NCBI RefSeq assembly: GCF_025822245.1
Contig: NZ_JACKTL010000030.1
Coordinates: 1-64,000 of the forward strand
DNA from: Mycolicibacterium hodleri
Lineage (GTDB): Bacteria; Actinomycetota; Actinomycetes; Mycobacteriales; Mycobacteriaceae
Reading direction: 5' to 3'
DNA: 64,000 nt
The position numbers and the translations under genes were made by a program. Shown here one piece after another: positions 40,652-50,441 of the stretch. The notes under the pieces were generated by a model. The model had not been told where the DNA came from. It searched no databases and worked only from the letters and a program-made list of their open reading frames with translations. Every line of letters starts with the position of its first letter. Position 1 is the first letter of the stretch.

Positions 40652-41886
40652 CAGGCCACTCGCAACGGCATCGACAGCGGTCGCCGCACGTAACTCCCGC
40701 CGGCCCAGACGATGGCGTCCTCGTCGACCTCGAAGTCCGGGATGACCGCCAGCAGTTCCTCCAGGGCGACGCGCGACTGCATGCGGGCCGCGGCGGCACC
40801 GAGGCAGTGATGTGCGCCGTGGCTGAAGGTCAGGATGTTCCGCGGCCTGCGGGTGACGTCGAGTTCGCTTGCATCGTCACCGTATTGGCGTTCGTCTCGG
40901 TTGCCCGAGCCGTAGAGCAACATGGCCCGCCGTCCCGCGGGGATCGTGGTGTCGCCGATCGTCACGTCGCGGGTCACCGTGCGGCCCAACATCTGCACGG
41001 GGGAGGTCAGCCGCAGGAACTCGTCGACGGAATCGCCGACGAGGCCAGGATCGCGCACCAACGACGCACGCTGGTCGGGACGCTGGTGCAGCAATTGCAC
41101 CGAGCCCCCGAGCATTCCGGTGGTGGTGTCGTTGCCGCCGGTGACCATCGTGAAGGTGAACGACAGGATCGACAGGAGACCCGAGACGTCGCCGTCGACG
41201 CCGATTCCGGCGGCGACGAGGTGGGAGACGGTGTCGTCCTCGGGTTCGGTCCGGCGGCGCTCGATCAGCGACGTGAAGTACTCCGTCATCTCCCCGAGTG
41301 CGTCCCCGAGGGTGGTCAGCACCCCGCCGATGCCGTCGGCGGAGGTGTTGGCGGCGACGATCGCGTCGGTCCAGGCGTCGAAGCGGTCGCGATCGGCCTC
41401 CGGCACGCCGAGGTAGTGCGCCACCACCATCGAGGGCAGCGGCTTGAACAGCTCGGCGACGACGTCGCCGCCGCCGTTGGCGCGGATGCGCTCCACTCGC
41501 GCCCGCACGTACTGGCGCACCGTCGGCTCGACGGCCTCCACCTGGCGGGGCGTGAATCCGCGGGACACCAGTTTTCGGAACGCGGTGTGCGCGGGCGGGT
41601 CCTGCATCACCATCGGCGGATTGTCGGCCATGCCAATCAAATCCAGCTCGCCGTAGTTGACGGTCAGCCCGTGTGCGGAGGAGAAGGTCTCGTGGTCGCG
41701 CGCCGCGGCGAAGACGTCGGCGTGCCGGGACAGGACGTAGTAGTCGTGGTCCGGCGCGTCCGCGGGGACCACGTGGTGGACGGGATCGTGGTCGCGCAGG
41801 GCGCGGTACATCGCCCAGGGGTCGGCCCACGTCTCGGCCGTGGCGAGTTCGAAGCGAGCATCGGAGTGAGACATCACGGCCGTCAT
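40651..41886 (-). CDS. cyp130: Cytochrome P450 (CYP130-like)
   Basis: 411 aa. The I-helix oxygen-activation motif is TGGNDTTT, the ExxR motif is in VDEFLRLTSP, and the heme-binding loop is FSHGAHHCLGAAAARM with the Cys thiolate. Length and order with the TetR gene match M. tuberculosis Rv1256c/Rv1255c. M. tuberculosis CYP130 binds azoles and N-demethylates dextromethorphan in vitro; its natural substrate is unknown. It needs ferredoxin and reductase partners, and none is adjacent. The start ATG 41886 lies at the predicted transcription start; an internal ATG at codon 5 is the alternative. Confidence 0.92.
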   Translation of the reverse strand: MTAVMSHSDARFELATAETWADPWAMYRALRDHDPVHHVVPADAPDHDYYVLSRHADVFAAARDHETFSSAHGLTVNYGELDLIGMADNPPMVMQDPPAHTAFRKLVSRGFTPRQVEAVEPTVRQYVRARVERIRANGGGDVVAELFKPLPSMVVAHYLGVPEADRDRFDAWTDAIVAANTSADGIGGVLTTLGDALGEMTEYFTSLIERRRTEPEDDTVSHLVAAGIGVDGDVSGLLSILSFTFTMVTGGNDTTTGMLGGSVQLLHQRPDQRASLVRDPGLVGDSVDEFLRLTSPVQMLGRTVTRDVTIGDTTIPAGRRAMLLYGSGNRDERQYGDDASELDVTRRPRNILTFSHGAHHCLGAAAARMQSRVALEELLAVIPDFEVDEDAIVWAGGSYVRRPLSMPLRVA

Positions 41887-41903
41887 GTCTCATGAGTACG
41901 ACA
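41886..41903. promoter_or_regulatory. Candidate TetR operator at the cyp130 start
   Basis: TGTC-N10-GACA inverted repeat centred on TCATGAGT. It overlaps both the start codon of cyp130 and the -10 box at 41893-41898, as expected for autorepression by the co-transcribed TetR protein. The arms are short, so moderate support only. Confidence 0.45.
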
Positions 41904-41921
41904 AACCGACTCGAGTTTCAA
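41893..41921 (-). promoter_or_regulatory. Candidate leaderless promoter of cyp130-tetR
   Basis: Minus strand: -35 TTGAAA (41916-41921), 17-bp spacer, -10 TACTCA (41893-41898). The predicted start is at the ATG at 41886. Confidence 0.5.
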
Positions 41922-41937
41922 CCCTTGGCCGGTGAGG

Positions 41938-42597
41938 TCAGCCGGCCGGGTGCCAGCCCTTCATGGCGTCGTCCATCTGCTCGTCGTCCAGGGCGGCGAC
42001 GGTGATCGTGGGTTGGCCCGGGTGGGCGCGCATGCCGTCCAGTAAGAGTGCGACGTACCGACGCCACAGTTGCGGCTGGACGTGCCCGGCCCACTCGACC
42101 ACCGCGCCGGCCAGAAGGCTCACGATCGGCATGTCGCTCGGTTCGACCCCGGGCCGCAGGTAGCCGTCGCGCCTGGCTCGTTCCACCAGGGCGGAGACGA
42201 ACGGGTCGAGTCGTACGCGGGCTCGTTCCACGCGATATCCGCCGTAGGCCTTGCTGTAGAGCATCTCGCGCAAGCCGCGGTCGGTGGCGGTCAGCTCGCA
42301 GGTCTGCTCGACGAAGTAGACGAGGCCTGCCCATGAATCATCCTGCCGTGACGCAATTTCCGCGATACCGGCGATCTGCTCGATGCCGTCTTCGAAGATG
42401 GCCTCCAGCAGTTCCTCCTTGGTGGCGAACCGCCGGTAGACGGTGCCCACCCCGACGTTGGCGTGGTGGGCCACGTCGTTCAGGGTCGCCTCCAGGCCTC
42501 GCTCGGCGAAGAGGGCGCGCGCGCCGTCGAGCACCCGGCGTCGATTGCGCTCCGCGTCCTTGCGCAGCGCTCGGCGGGGTTGCTCGCCCTCGGTCAC
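41938..42597 (-). CDS. TetR-family repressor of the mmpS-mmpL cassette
   Basis: 219 aa from GTG 42597 (VTEGEQPRRALRKDAERNRR). HTH: RVLDGARALFAERGLEATLN and ANVGVGTVYRRFATKEELL (residues about 20-67). The C-terminal domain is of the TetR_C_33 kind (EQTCELTATDRGLREMLYSK). It is divergent from mmpS, and the 120-bp gap contains a perfect 11-bp inverted repeat. A -10 box TAGACT (42605-42610, minus strand) predicts a leaderless transcript. The layout resembles TetR repressors of MmpS/MmpL efflux systems in M. abscessus and relatives, where loss of the repressor causes drug resistance. Confidence 0.88.
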   Translation of the reverse strand: MTEGEQPRRALRKDAERNRRRVLDGARALFAERGLEATLNDVAHHANVGVGTVYRRFATKEELLEAIFEDGIEQIAGIAEIASRQDDSWAGLVYFVEQTCELTATDRGLREMLYSKAYGGYRVERARVRLDPFVSALVERARRDGYLRPGVEPSDMPIVSLLAGAVVEWAGHVQPQLWRRYVALLLDGMRAHPGQPTITVAALDDEQMDDAMKGWHPAG

Positions 42598-42622
42598 GCT
42601 CGCGAGTCTAAGTGACGGCCGT

Positions 42623-42651
42623 CATAAGTGGATTGCATTTATCCACTTATG
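42623..42651. promoter_or_regulatory. Operator of the tetR / mmpS-mmpL divergent unit
   Basis: CATAAGTGGAT (42623-42633) and ATCCACTTATG (42641-42651) form a perfect 11-bp inverted repeat with a 7-base centre. The sequence TGCATTTA also occurs twice, at 42634-42641 and 42650-42657. The palindrome covers the -35 box of the mmpS promoter. Confidence 0.8.
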
Positions 42652-42661
42652 CATTTAGGTT
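42633..42661 (+). promoter_or_regulatory. Promoter of mmpS-mmpL
   Basis: -35 TTGCAT (42633-42638), 17-bp spacer, -10 TAGGTT (42656-42661), overlapped by the palindromic operator. The start point would be near 42668, leaving a 50-nt leader with GGAAAGG as Shine-Dalgarno before the TTG at 42718. Confidence 0.6.
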
Positions 42662-42717
42662 GGCTAGCTACATGACCGGCTCCGACTGGTCGGGGTTCCC
42701 CTGGAAAGGCTCGACTC

Positions 42718-43143
42718 TTGATCGCGGTGCTGAGACGAACGTGGTTGCCGCTGCTGGTCGTCGTCGCGATAGCCGTTGGCGCGGTGAGCGTCTCGCACTT
42801 CCGGTCGGTCTTCGGCTCCCACGGGGCGGTGGTGACGCCCGTGGGTTCCGACACCGCCGAGTCGTTCAACCCGAAGGTGGTGACCTACGAGGTGTTCGGG
42901 TCCGGCTCGACCGCCACCATCAACTACGCCGACCTCAGCGGAGTGCCACAGCGCACCGGTGAGGTGCCCCTGCCGTGGACCTTGACGCTCACGACCACGG
43001 TGCCGTCCGTCATGCCCAACATCCTCGCTCAGAGCAACGGCCAAACCATCAGCTGCAGAGTCACCGTGGACCACGTGGTGAAGGACGAAAGGACGGCCGA
43101 GGGCGTGAACTCCGCGACGTACTGCCTGGTGAAGGCCGCATGA
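42718..43143 (+). CDS. MmpS-family membrane accessory protein
   Basis: 141 aa. The start is TTG 42718, 7 bases behind GGAAAGG; a GTG at 42727 is possible. One N-terminal membrane helix ([20 protein letters not shown]) and an extracytoplasmic beta domain with [37 protein letters not shown] and [12 protein letters not shown], typical of MmpS4/5. The two Cys (SCRV, YCLV) may pair. MmpS proteins assist their MmpL partner in export of siderophores, lipids or drugs. The stop overlaps the mmpL start (ATGA). Confidence 0.9.
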   Translation: MIAVLRRTWLPLLVVVAIAVGAVSVSHFRSVFGSHGAVVTPVGSDTAESFNPKVVTYEVFGSGSTATINYADLSGVPQRTGEVPLPWTLTLTTTVPSVMPNILAQSNGQTISCRVTVDHVVKDERTAEGVNSATYCLVKAA

Positions 43144-46061
43144 GCATCGTCAAGAGGTCGGGCGGCCAGGACTCCGTCGACGACGCGCCCACGGACGCGA
43201 TCCCGACCGCGCGCCACGCCGCCCGGCCCCGGCCCTGGCTCCCGCGGTTCCTGCGGGCCTTTGCGATTCCGATCGTGCTGGGGTGGATCGCCATCGTCGC
43301 GCTGCTGAACACCGTCGTCCCCCAACTCGAAGACGTGGGAAAGCTGCGGGCGGTGTCGATGAGCCCGCAGGATGCGCCCGCGCTGATCGCGACCAAACGC
43401 GTCGGTGAGGTGTTCAACGAATACAAGACCAACAGCTCGTTGATGGTGGTGCTCGAGGGCGAGGATCCCCTTGGCGCCGAAGCGCACACGTTCTACGACT
43501 CGATGGTCCGCAAGCTGCGCGCGGACACCACGCACGTGCAGCACGTCCAGGACTTCTGGGGTGACACCCTGACCGCCGCCGGTGCGCAGAGCGTCGACGG
43601 CAAGGCGGCCTACGTACAGGTGTACGTCTCCGGCGACCAGGGCGAGGCGCTGGCCAACGAGTCGGTGGAAGCCGTGCGGCACATCGTGAGTACCGAGCCC
43701 GCGCCGCCGGGCGTCAAGGCGTACGTGACGGGTGCGGCCGCGACGACGACGGATCAGAATGCCGTCGGTGACGCCAGCATGAAGATGATCGAGGGTCTGA
43801 CGTTCGCCGTCATCATCGTCATGCTGCTGCTCGTCTACCGTTCCGTCGTCACGGTGCTGATCACCATGTCGATGGTGGTCGTCGGCCTTCTCTCGGCGCG
43901 CGGCATCGTCGCCTTCCTCGGCTTCTACGACGTGTTCAAGCTGACGACCTTCGCGACGAACATGGTGGTCACCCTCGCCATTGCCGCGGCCACCGACTAC
44001 GCGATCTTCCTGATCGGCCGCTACCAGGAGGCCAGGAGAGCCGGCGAGGACCGAGAGTCGGCGTACTACACCATGTTCCACGGCACGGCGCATGTCGTGT
44101 TGGCATCGGGCATGACCATCGCCGGGGCCACGCTGTGCCTGCACTTCACCCGGTTGCCGTACTTCCAGACCATGGGCTTTCCGCTGTCGGTGGGCATGAC
44201 GATCGTGGTGGCCGCGGCGCTGACCCTCGGCCCGGCGGTCATCTCACTGGTGACGCGGTTCGGAAAGGTACTGGAACCCAAGGGCAGGGCCAAGTCCCGG
44301 GGCTGGCGCCGCGTCGGAGCGGCCACCGTCCGCTGGCCCGGCGGCGTGCTGATCATCGCCGTCGTCCTGGCGCTCGTCGGCCTGCTGACGCTGCCGGGCT
44401 ACCACACCACCTACAACGACCGAAACTTCCTGCCCGCGGACATCCCGGCCAACATCGGCTACGCCGCCGCCAACCGGCACTTCTCCGAAGCCAAGATGAA
44501 TCCGGAGTTGGTGATGGTGCAGGCCGATCACGACCTGCGCAACCCGGCCGACTTCCTGATCATCGACAAGATCGCCAAGGCCATGGTGCACGTGCACGGG
44601 ATCGCGCAGGTACAGACGATCACCCGGCCCGACGGCAAGCCGATCGAACACGCGTCGCTCGCCTACAACGTCAGCCAGAGTGGCAACGGTCAGCTGATGA
44701 ACAACGACTATCAGCAGACCGTGCTGGCCAACACGCTCAAGCAGGCCGAAGAGATGCAGACGTCCATCGATTCGCAGCAGAAGCTCTACGACATCACGCT
44801 GCAGCTGGCCGACGTCACCAGCAGGATGGCCGCCAAGATGAGCAAGACGTCGGACGACATCCAGGAGGTGCGTGACCACCTCGCCGACTTCGACGACTTC
44901 TTCCGGCCGATCCGTAACTACCTGTATTGGGAACCGCACTGCTACGACATCCCGATGTGTTGGTCGGTGCGGTCGGTCTTCGACTCCCTGGACGGCATCG
45001 CCAAGATGTCCGATGACTTCCAGGACATCGTGCCGGATCTGAACCGGATGGCCGAATTGACCCCGCAGATGGCGGCGGCGATGCCGGCAATGATCCAAAC
45101 CTTGAAAAACCAAAAGCAATATCTGCTCAACCAGTATCAGGCGCAGAAGGCCCAACAGGACCAGAACATCGCCCTGCAGCAGAACTCGACTGCGATGGGC
45201 CAGGCCTTCGACGCCGCGCGCAACGACGACACCTTCTACCTGCCGCCGGAGGCGTTCCAAACCGCCGACTTCCAGCGGGGCATCAAGCTGTTCCTCTCAC
45301 CCGACGGACATGCGGTGCGCTTCACCGTGTTTCACCAGGGTGACCCGTTGACGGAGGAGGGCACGTCGCACATCGAACCGCTGCGGGTCGCCGCGGTGGA
45401 CGCCATCAAGGGCACTCCGCTGGAGGGTTCGACCGTGTTCGTCGGCGGCAGCGCGGCCACCTACGTGGACATGCAGCAGGGCGCGGACTACGACCTCCTC
45501 ATCGCGGCTGTCGCGGCATTGATCCTGATCTTCCTCATCATGGTGCTGCTCACCAGGGCAGTGGTGGCCGCAGCCGTGATCGTCGGAACCGTGCTGCTGA
45601 GTCTCGGTGCGTCCTTTGGGCTTTCGGTGCTGCTGTGGCAGCACGTGATCGGGCTCCCGCTGCACTGGATGGTGCTGCCGATGTCGGTGATCGTCCTGCT
45701 GGCCGTTGGTGCCGACTACAACCTGCTGCTGGTCTCCCGGATGAAGGAGGAGCTCCACGCCGGGCTGAACACCGGCATCATCCGGTCCATGGCAGGTACG
45801 GGATCGGTGGTCACCTCGGCGGGCCTGGTGTTCGCGTTCACCATGATCGCGATGTCGGTGAGCGAGCTGAGGATCATCGGCCAGGTCGGCACCACCATCG
45901 GCCTTGGGTTGCTCTTCGACACCCTGGTGGTGCGCTCGCTGATGACGCCGTCGCTGGCGGCGCTGCTTGGCAAGTGGTTCTGGTGGCCGCTGCACGTGCG
46001 CAAGCGTCCGCTGCCACAGCCGTGGCCTCGCCGTGACCCGGTGGAGGCTCCGGCGAGCTAG
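43140..46061 (+). CDS. MmpL-family RND transporter (MmpL4/5 type)
   Basis: 973 aa from ATG 43140, overlapping the mmpS stop. Twelve membrane helices in two halves. The proton-relay Asp-Tyr pairs are [20 protein letters not shown] in helix 4 and [15 protein letters not shown] in helix 10. The second periplasmic loop (about residues 540-750) contains a long coiled-coil insert with [20 protein letters not shown] and the Cys pair in [11 protein letters not shown], as in MmpL4/MmpL5. This points to the siderophore and drug-efflux branch rather than the trehalose-lipid branch (MmpL3). Regulation is by the divergent TetR gene. The cargo is unknown. Confidence 0.93.
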   Translation: MSIVKRSGGQDSVDDAPTDAIPTARHAARPRPWLPRFLRAFAIPIVLGWIAIVALLNTVVPQLEDVGKLRAVSMSPQDAPALIATKRVGEVFNEYKTNSSLMVVLEGEDPLGAEAHTFYDSMVRKLRADTTHVQHVQDFWGDTLTAAGAQSVDGKAAYVQVYVSGDQGEALANESVEAVRHIVSTEPAPPGVKAYVTGAAATTTDQNAVGDASMKMIEGLTFAVIIVMLLLVYRSVVTVLITMSMVVVGLLSARGIVAFLGFYDVFKLTTFATNMVVTLAIAAATDYAIFLIGRYQEARRAGEDRESAYYTMFHGTAHVVLASGMTIAGATLCLHFTRLPYFQTMGFPLSVGMTIVVAAALTLGPAVISLVTRFGKVLEPKGRAKSRGWRRVGAATVRWPGGVLIIAVVLALVGLLTLPGYHTTYNDRNFLPADIPANIGYAAANRHFSEAKMNPELVMVQADHDLRNPADFLIIDKIAKAMVHVHGIAQVQTITRPDGKPIEHASLAYNVSQSGNGQLMNNDYQQTVLANTLKQAEEMQTSIDSQQKLYDITLQLADVTSRMAAKMSKTSDDIQEVRDHLADFDDFFRPIRNYLYWEPHCYDIPMCWSVRSVFDSLDGIAKMSDDFQDIVPDLNRMAELTPQMAAAMPAMIQTLKNQKQYLLNQYQAQKAQQDQNIALQQNSTAMGQAFDAARNDDTFYLPPEAFQTADFQRGIKLFLSPDGHAVRFTVFHQGDPLTEEGTSHIEPLRVAAVDAIKGTPLEGSTVFVGGSAATYVDMQQGADYDLLIAAVAALILIFLIMVLLTRAVVAAAVIVGTVLLSLGASFGLSVLLWQHVIGLPLHWMVLPMSVIVLLAVGADYNLLLVSRMKEELHAGLNTGIIRSMAGTGSVVTSAGLVFAFTMIAMSVSELRIIGQVGTTIGLGLLFDTLVVRSLMTPSLAALLGKWFWWPLHVRKRPLPQPWPRRDPVEAPAS

Positions 46062-47425
46062 AGCGCGGCGCCCGGGTTGAGGATGTCGTCGGGGTCGAGG
46101 GCCTTCTTGATGCGACGGTTGAGCTCCATCGCCTCGGGGCCGAGGTAGCCGGCCAGCCACGGCCGCTTCAACCTGCCGACGCCGTGCTCTCCGGTGATGG
46201 TGCCGCCCAGGTTGACGGCGAGGTCCATGATCTCCCCGAAGGCCGTCTGTGCGCGGGCGGCCTCGTCGGCGTTGGACGGGTCGAACACGATCAACGGATG
46301 GGTGTTGCCGTCACCGGCGTGCGCGATCACCGAGATCATCAGCTGGTGCTGTTCGGCGAGCTTCTCGACACCCGCCACCAGGTCGGCCAGCGCAGGTAGC
46401 GGCACGCCGACGTCCTCCAGCAGCAGCGACCCCTTCGCCTCGACCGCCGGGATCGCGAAGCGCCGCGCCGCCACGAAGGCGTCGCCCTCGTCGGGGTCGG
46501 ACGTCGAATACACCTCCGTCGCACCGGCTTCGGTGAACACCCGCGCCATGTACTCGGCGTCTTCCGAGCCGGCGGGACCGCGGTCGTCGGACGCCGCGAC
46601 CATCATCGCCGCGGCGTCGCGGTTCAGCCCCATCTTCAGCTTGTCCTCGACGGCGTTGATGGCGACCTTGTCCATGAACTCCAGCATCGACGGCCGGATC
46701 TTTCCGGTGATGGTGACGACGGCGTCGGCGGCGGCGGCGACGTCGTCGAACGACGCGACGACGGTGCAGCCGCGGTGCTGAGTGGGCAGCAGCTTGAGCG
46801 TCACCTCGGTGACGATGCCGAGCGTGCCCTCGCTGCCCACGAACAGCTTGGTCAGGCTCAGGCCCGCGACGTCCTTGAGGCGGGGTCCGCCCAGCCGGAC
46901 GGCGGTGCCGTCGGCCAGCACCACCTGCAGGCCGAGGACGTAATCGGTTGTGACGCCGTACTTCACACAGCAGAGTCCGCCCGCGTTGGTGGCGATGTTG
47001 CCACCAATGCTGCAGATCTCGTAGGACGACGGGTCGGGCGGGTACCAGAGCCCGTACTCGGCCACCGCCTTCTTCACTTCGGCATTGAACAGCCCGGGCT
47101 GGGTGACGGCGGTCCGGGTCACGGGGTCGACGGTGATGTCGCGCATGCGTTCGGTAGACAGCACGATGCCGCCGTCGAGGGCCGTCGCGCCGCCGGACAG
47201 TCCGGTGCCCGCGCCGCGGGGGACCACCGGCACGCGATGGGCGGTGGCCCAACGCATTACGGCCTGCACCTCCTCGGTGGTGCGGGGTCGGACGACCGCC
47301 AGGGCGGTGCCCGCATTCGGGTCGGCGGCGCGGTCCTGCCGGTAGGACGCGACGATGTCCGGGTCGTCGACGACGGTGCCCTCGGGTAGTTGGGCGATCA
47401 GGTCAGCCAGCATGTCTGCGCTCAC
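46058..47425 (-). CDS. Glycolate oxidase GlcD / D-lactate dehydrogenase-like FAD enzyme (Rv1257c-like)
   Basis: 455 aa. FAD-binding PCMH domain: [59 protein letters not shown]-terminal cap: [16 protein letters not shown] and [14 protein letters not shown], with the conserved His residues of the metal site. It oxidises a D-2-hydroxy acid such as D-lactate or glycolate, with electrons passing to the respiratory chain. It lies 18 bp downstream of the lactate permease gene on the same strand, which favours D-lactate or glycolate use. The 3' end overlaps mmpL by 4 bp. Confidence 0.9.
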   Translation of the reverse strand: MSADMLADLIAQLPEGTVVDDPDIVASYRQDRAADPNAGTALAVVRPRTTEEVQAVMRWATAHRVPVVPRGAGTGLSGGATALDGGIVLSTERMRDITVDPVTRTAVTQPGLFNAEVKKAVAEYGLWYPPDPSSYEICSIGGNIATNAGGLCCVKYGVTTDYVLGLQVVLADGTAVRLGGPRLKDVAGLSLTKLFVGSEGTLGIVTEVTLKLLPTQHRGCTVVASFDDVAAAADAVVTITGKIRPSMLEFMDKVAINAVEDKLKMGLNRDAAAMMVAASDDRGPAGSEDAEYMARVFTEAGATEVYSTSDPDEGDAFVAARRFAIPAVEAKGSLLLEDVGVPLPALADLVAGVEKLAEQHQLMISVIAHAGDGNTHPLIVFDPSNADEAARAQTAFGEIMDLAVNLGGTITGEHGVGRLKRPWLAGYLGPEAMELNRRIKKALDPDDILNPGAAL

Positions 47426-47443
47426 GGTTCGATGCTACGAGTG

Positions 47444-49072
47444 TCATGGCACCATCCACGACAAGATGGGCGAGGACTGCAGCGCCGACAGCGCGCAGAG
47501 CACGAGGAGGAAGCCGAGACTCCACAGGACCACTCGGCGGAAGATCTCGCCCTCCTTGCCGTCGAGTCCCACCGCCGCCGCGGCGATGGCGAGGTTCTGC
47601 GGCGAGATCATCTTGCCGAGCACGCCGCCGGAGCTGTTGGACGCGGCCATCAGGACCTCGGAGAGCCCGGCCTGGTTCGCGGCGGTCACCTGCAGTGCGC
47701 CGAACAACGAGTTCGCCGACGTGTCGGAGCCGGTGACCGCCACGCCCAGCCAGCCGAGGATCGGCGACAGCAGCGCGAACGCCGAACCCGCCCCGGCCAT
47801 CCAGGTGCCCAGGGTGATGGTCTGGCCGGACACGTTCATCACGAAGGCCAGCGCCAACACCGCCATCACCGTGAGGATCGCCCACCGAAGCTGGTGCAGT
47901 GTCGCGCCGTAGGCCTTGACCGCCCTGGGCGCCGAGAGTCTCAGCACGACCATGGTGAGGAGACCGGCCACCAACATCTGCGTGCCCGGGGTGGTGAGCA
48001 GGTTGAGGGAGAACTTGGCGAGGCTCAGCGGATTCCCGTCGGCGCCGACCACGTCGAGGCCGGGCCAGGTGAACGTGAACGTCGCACCGTCCAGCAGCCG
48101 CTTCACGGCACCGATCTGGCAGACGACGAAGACCGCGATGATGATGCCGTAGGGCGCGTAGGCCTTGACCACGTCCGCCCGGGAGTCGGTCACCTCGTCG
48201 TCATCCGGCCCGTCGCCCGTTCCCGAGCCGCCAACACGCGCGGCGACGTCGGCCGTGCGGGTCGTGCGCTGGACCCGCACCATGACGACGACGGCGGCTG
48301 CGGACGCCAGTGCCGCCACCACGTCGGCCAGCGGCACGGAGACGAAGTTGGAGGTGGCGTATTGCGCTGCGGCGAACACGATTCCGCAGACCAGCGCGAC
48401 GGGCCAGGTCTGGCGGAGGCCGCGCCGACCGTCCACGATCGCCACCAGGGCCAGCGGAACGAACAGGGCGAGCAGCGGCGTCTGGCGGCCGATCATGGCG
48501 CCAAGCGAGTCGACGGGCAGTTCGGTGACCCGGCCCAGGGTGATGATGGGGGTGGCCATCGCGCCGAAGGCAACGGGTGCGGTGTTGGCGACCAGGGCGA
48601 GCACCGCGGCCTTCATCGGCTGAAAGCCCAACGCCATCAACATCACCGAGGTCACCGCGACCGGGGTGCCGAAGCCGGCGAGTGCCTCCATCAGCGCGCC
48701 GAACGAGAAGGCGATGATGATCGCCTGAACGCGTTGGTCGTCGCTGACGCTGGCGAACGAGCGGCGCAGGACGTCGAAATGACCGGTCGCGACGGTCATC
48801 TGGTACACCCAGATGGCGTTGATGACGATCCACAGGATGGGGAAGAAGCCGAATGCCGCGCCCTCGGTGCCGGCGAGCAACGCCTGTCCCACGGGCATGC
48901 CGTAGACGACGATCGCGATCGCGAGCGACACCGCCAGGGAGATCAGCGACGCCACCCATGCGGTCATCTTCAGCGCGCCGAGCAAAACGAACAGCAACAG
49001 CAGCGGAATGGCCGCCACCACCGCGCTCCAGGCGAGCGAGTTGGCGACCGGATCGAGAACTTGCTGGTACAC
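47444..49072 (-). CDS. lldP: L-lactate permease family transporter (LldP/GlcA)
   Basis: 542 aa from GTG 49072. About thirteen membrane helices with family signatures TEGAAFGFFPILWIVINAI, FGALMEALAGFGTPVAVTS, ALVANTAPVAFGAMATPI, VTGSDTSANSLFGALQ and SNSSGGVLGKMISPQN. It imports lactate or glycolate with protons. With the downstream GlcD-like gene it forms a two-gene uptake-and-oxidation unit. A CRP-like palindrome stands 14 bp upstream of the start. I do not recall this permease at this point in M. tuberculosis. Confidence 0.93.
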   Translation of the reverse strand: MYQQVLDPVANSLAWSAVVAAIPLLLLFVLLGALKMTAWVASLISLAVSLAIAIVVYGMPVGQALLAGTEGAAFGFFPILWIVINAIWVYQMTVATGHFDVLRRSFASVSDDQRVQAIIIAFSFGALMEALAGFGTPVAVTSVMLMALGFQPMKAAVLALVANTAPVAFGAMATPIITLGRVTELPVDSLGAMIGRQTPLLALFVPLALVAIVDGRRGLRQTWPVALVCGIVFAAAQYATSNFVSVPLADVVAALASAAAVVVMVRVQRTTRTADVAARVGGSGTGDGPDDDEVTDSRADVVKAYAPYGIIIAVFVVCQIGAVKRLLDGATFTFTWPGLDVVGADGNPLSLAKFSLNLLTTPGTQMLVAGLLTMVVLRLSAPRAVKAYGATLHQLRWAILTVMAVLALAFVMNVSGQTITLGTWMAGAGSAFALLSPILGWLGVAVTGSDTSANSLFGALQVTAANQAGLSEVLMAASNSSGGVLGKMISPQNLAIAAAAVGLDGKEGEIFRRVVLWSLGFLLVLCALSALQSSPILSWMVP

Positions 49073-49085
49073 GGCGGACCTCGAT

Positions 49086-49101
49086 TGTGGTGTGCGTCAC
49101 A
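49086..49101. promoter_or_regulatory. CRP/FNR-type binding site upstream of lldP
   Basis: TGTGG-TGTGCG-TCACA differs in one base from the TGTGA-N6-TCACA palindrome bound by CRP-type regulators such as mycobacterial Crp (Rv3676). It is 14 bp upstream of the lldP start codon. This close position could mean repression; activator use would need a promoter nearer tap. Confidence 0.5.
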
Positions 49102-49127
49102 TCCGCCTGTGTGGTTACCCAAACCCC

Positions 49128-50366
49128 CTAGTCGGAAACAGCGCGATCCGGATCGCGGTCCAGGTGCCGCAGCGCGGGCAGGAAGATCGCCGCCAACCCC
49201 AGCAGCAGCATCGGCAGTGACAGCGCCAGGAACGTGACGTGCAGACCCGCTGCGTCGGCGAGCGGACCCGCGACGATCAGGCCGAGCGGACCCGCCGCGT
49301 ACGCCAGCGAGCCCATCACGCCGACCACCCGGCCGCGCAGGTGCGCCGGTGCCTGGGTCTGCATGACGTAGTTGTAGATCGGGGCGATGGGCCCGTAGAC
49401 GAATCCGACGACGGCGCACAGCAGCAGGATCACCGGCAGCGGCGGCAGGAAGGCGATGACGGTCATCGACACCCCGAGCACCAGCAGTGCGACGAGCATG
49501 ATCGTCCGCCGGTTCGAGTACTTCGACAGCACCGCGTAGCCGAGGGCGCCGACCAGCCCGCCGACGCTCAACGCCACCAGCACCCACCCGAGTTGGGCGG
49601 GCTCGCTGCGGTCGGTGAAGTACTTGGGGAACAGCACGCTCTCCATCGGCATGTACAGGCCGGTGGCGGTGAGGTCGACGAACGCCAGCGTGCGCAGTAC
49701 CGGGGTGTTCCAGACGAACTTCAGCCCCTCGACGACGCCGGCCCACACCTGGGGCATGTGTTCGCGGTTCGGGACGCCCGCGCCCTCCAGTCGCAGCACC
49801 GCGACGGCCGAGATCGACAGCACGAAGGCCCCGGCCGTCACCCACATCGAGTTGACGCCACCCAGGGTGGTGATGAGCAGGCCGCCGACGCCGGGACCGA
49901 CGATGTAGGCCAGGTTGAACACCGCCTCGTAGACGCCGTTGGCGCGGTCGAGCGTCCAGCCCGCCCGGTCGGCCGCCTCGGGCAGCATGGTCTCGCGGGC
50001 GGTCATGCCGGCCGGGTCGAAGAACGCACCCAGCGCCGCCAGGGCGGCCAGCACCGTCACGTTGACCGCGTCGGCGTCGAAGGTCAGCGCGATCACCGGG
50101 ACCGCGGCCACCGAGACGGCGGACAGCCCGTCGGAGATCATCGACACCCGCCGCCGGCCCAGATAGTCGACCGCCGCCCCCGCCATCAGGGTGGCGACCA
50201 GCAACGGCAACGTCCCCGCCATCGCGACGATCGACGCGTCGACCGCAGAACCGTTGCGCTGCAACACCAGCCACGGGAAGGCGACGAGGGAGATGCCGTT
50301 GCCCGCCCCGGCGGTCAGCGCCGCGAAGAAGATCAGGAAGAGGGGGCGCCGGGTGGTGGTGATCAT
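49128..50366 (-). CDS. tap: Tap multidrug efflux pump (MFS, Rv1258c-like)
   Basis: 412 aa. Twelve membrane helices. Motif A region [20 protein letters not shown], then [18 protein letters not shown] and [15 protein letters not shown], are typical of the Tap/MFS_3 group. Tap pumps tetracyclines, aminoglycosides and other drugs and contributes to tolerance in M. tuberculosis and M. fortuitum. The promoter at 50382-50419 has the AT-rich element expected for WhiB7 control. The ATG at 50366 is about 9 nt from the predicted transcript start. Confidence 0.92.
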   Translation of the reverse strand: MITTTRRPLFLIFFAALTAGAGNGISLVAFPWLVLQRNGSAVDASIVAMAGTLPLLVATLMAGAAVDYLGRRRVSMISDGLSAVSVAAVPVIALTFDADAVNVTVLAALAALGAFFDPAGMTARETMLPEAADRAGWTLDRANGVYEAVFNLAYIVGPGVGGLLITTLGGVNSMWVTAGAFVLSISAVAVLRLEGAGVPNREHMPQVWAGVVEGLKFVWNTPVLRTLAFVDLTATGLYMPMESVLFPKYFTDRSEPAQLGWVLVALSVGGLVGALGYAVLSKYSNRRTIMLVALLVLGVSMTVIAFLPPLPVILLLCAVVGFVYGPIAPIYNYVMQTQAPAHLRGRVVGVMGSLAYAAGPLGLIVAGPLADAAGLHVTFLALSLPMLLLGLAAIFLPALRHLDRDPDRAVSD

Positions 50367-50381
50367 GAGTTATCGGGGCTG

Positions 50382-50419
50382 AATCTAACAGCGCGTCCGC
50401 CCGGTCCGCGAACCATTTT
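50382..50419 (-). promoter_or_regulatory. Tap promoter with WhiB7-type AT-rich element
   Basis: Minus strand order: AAAAT (50415-50419), 2 bases, -35 TTCGCG (50407-50412), 19-bp spacer, -10 TAGATT (50382-50387). WhiB7 acts with SigA at promoters having an A/T-rich run just upstream of the -35, and tap is a known WhiB7 target in mycobacteria. The motif fit is by eye. Confidence 0.55.
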
Positions 50420-50441
50420 CCCGCACGTGCACAGTGGGGGG

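Noticed and set aside
42598..42717. Riboswitch or small RNA in the tetR-mmpS gap
   Set aside because: The palindrome is explained by a repressor site overlapping promoter boxes; no conserved RNA fold was recognised.
47390..49237. 615-aa plus-strand frame opposite lldP
   Set aside because: Highly charged His/Arg/Gln-rich shadow of a membrane protein gene.
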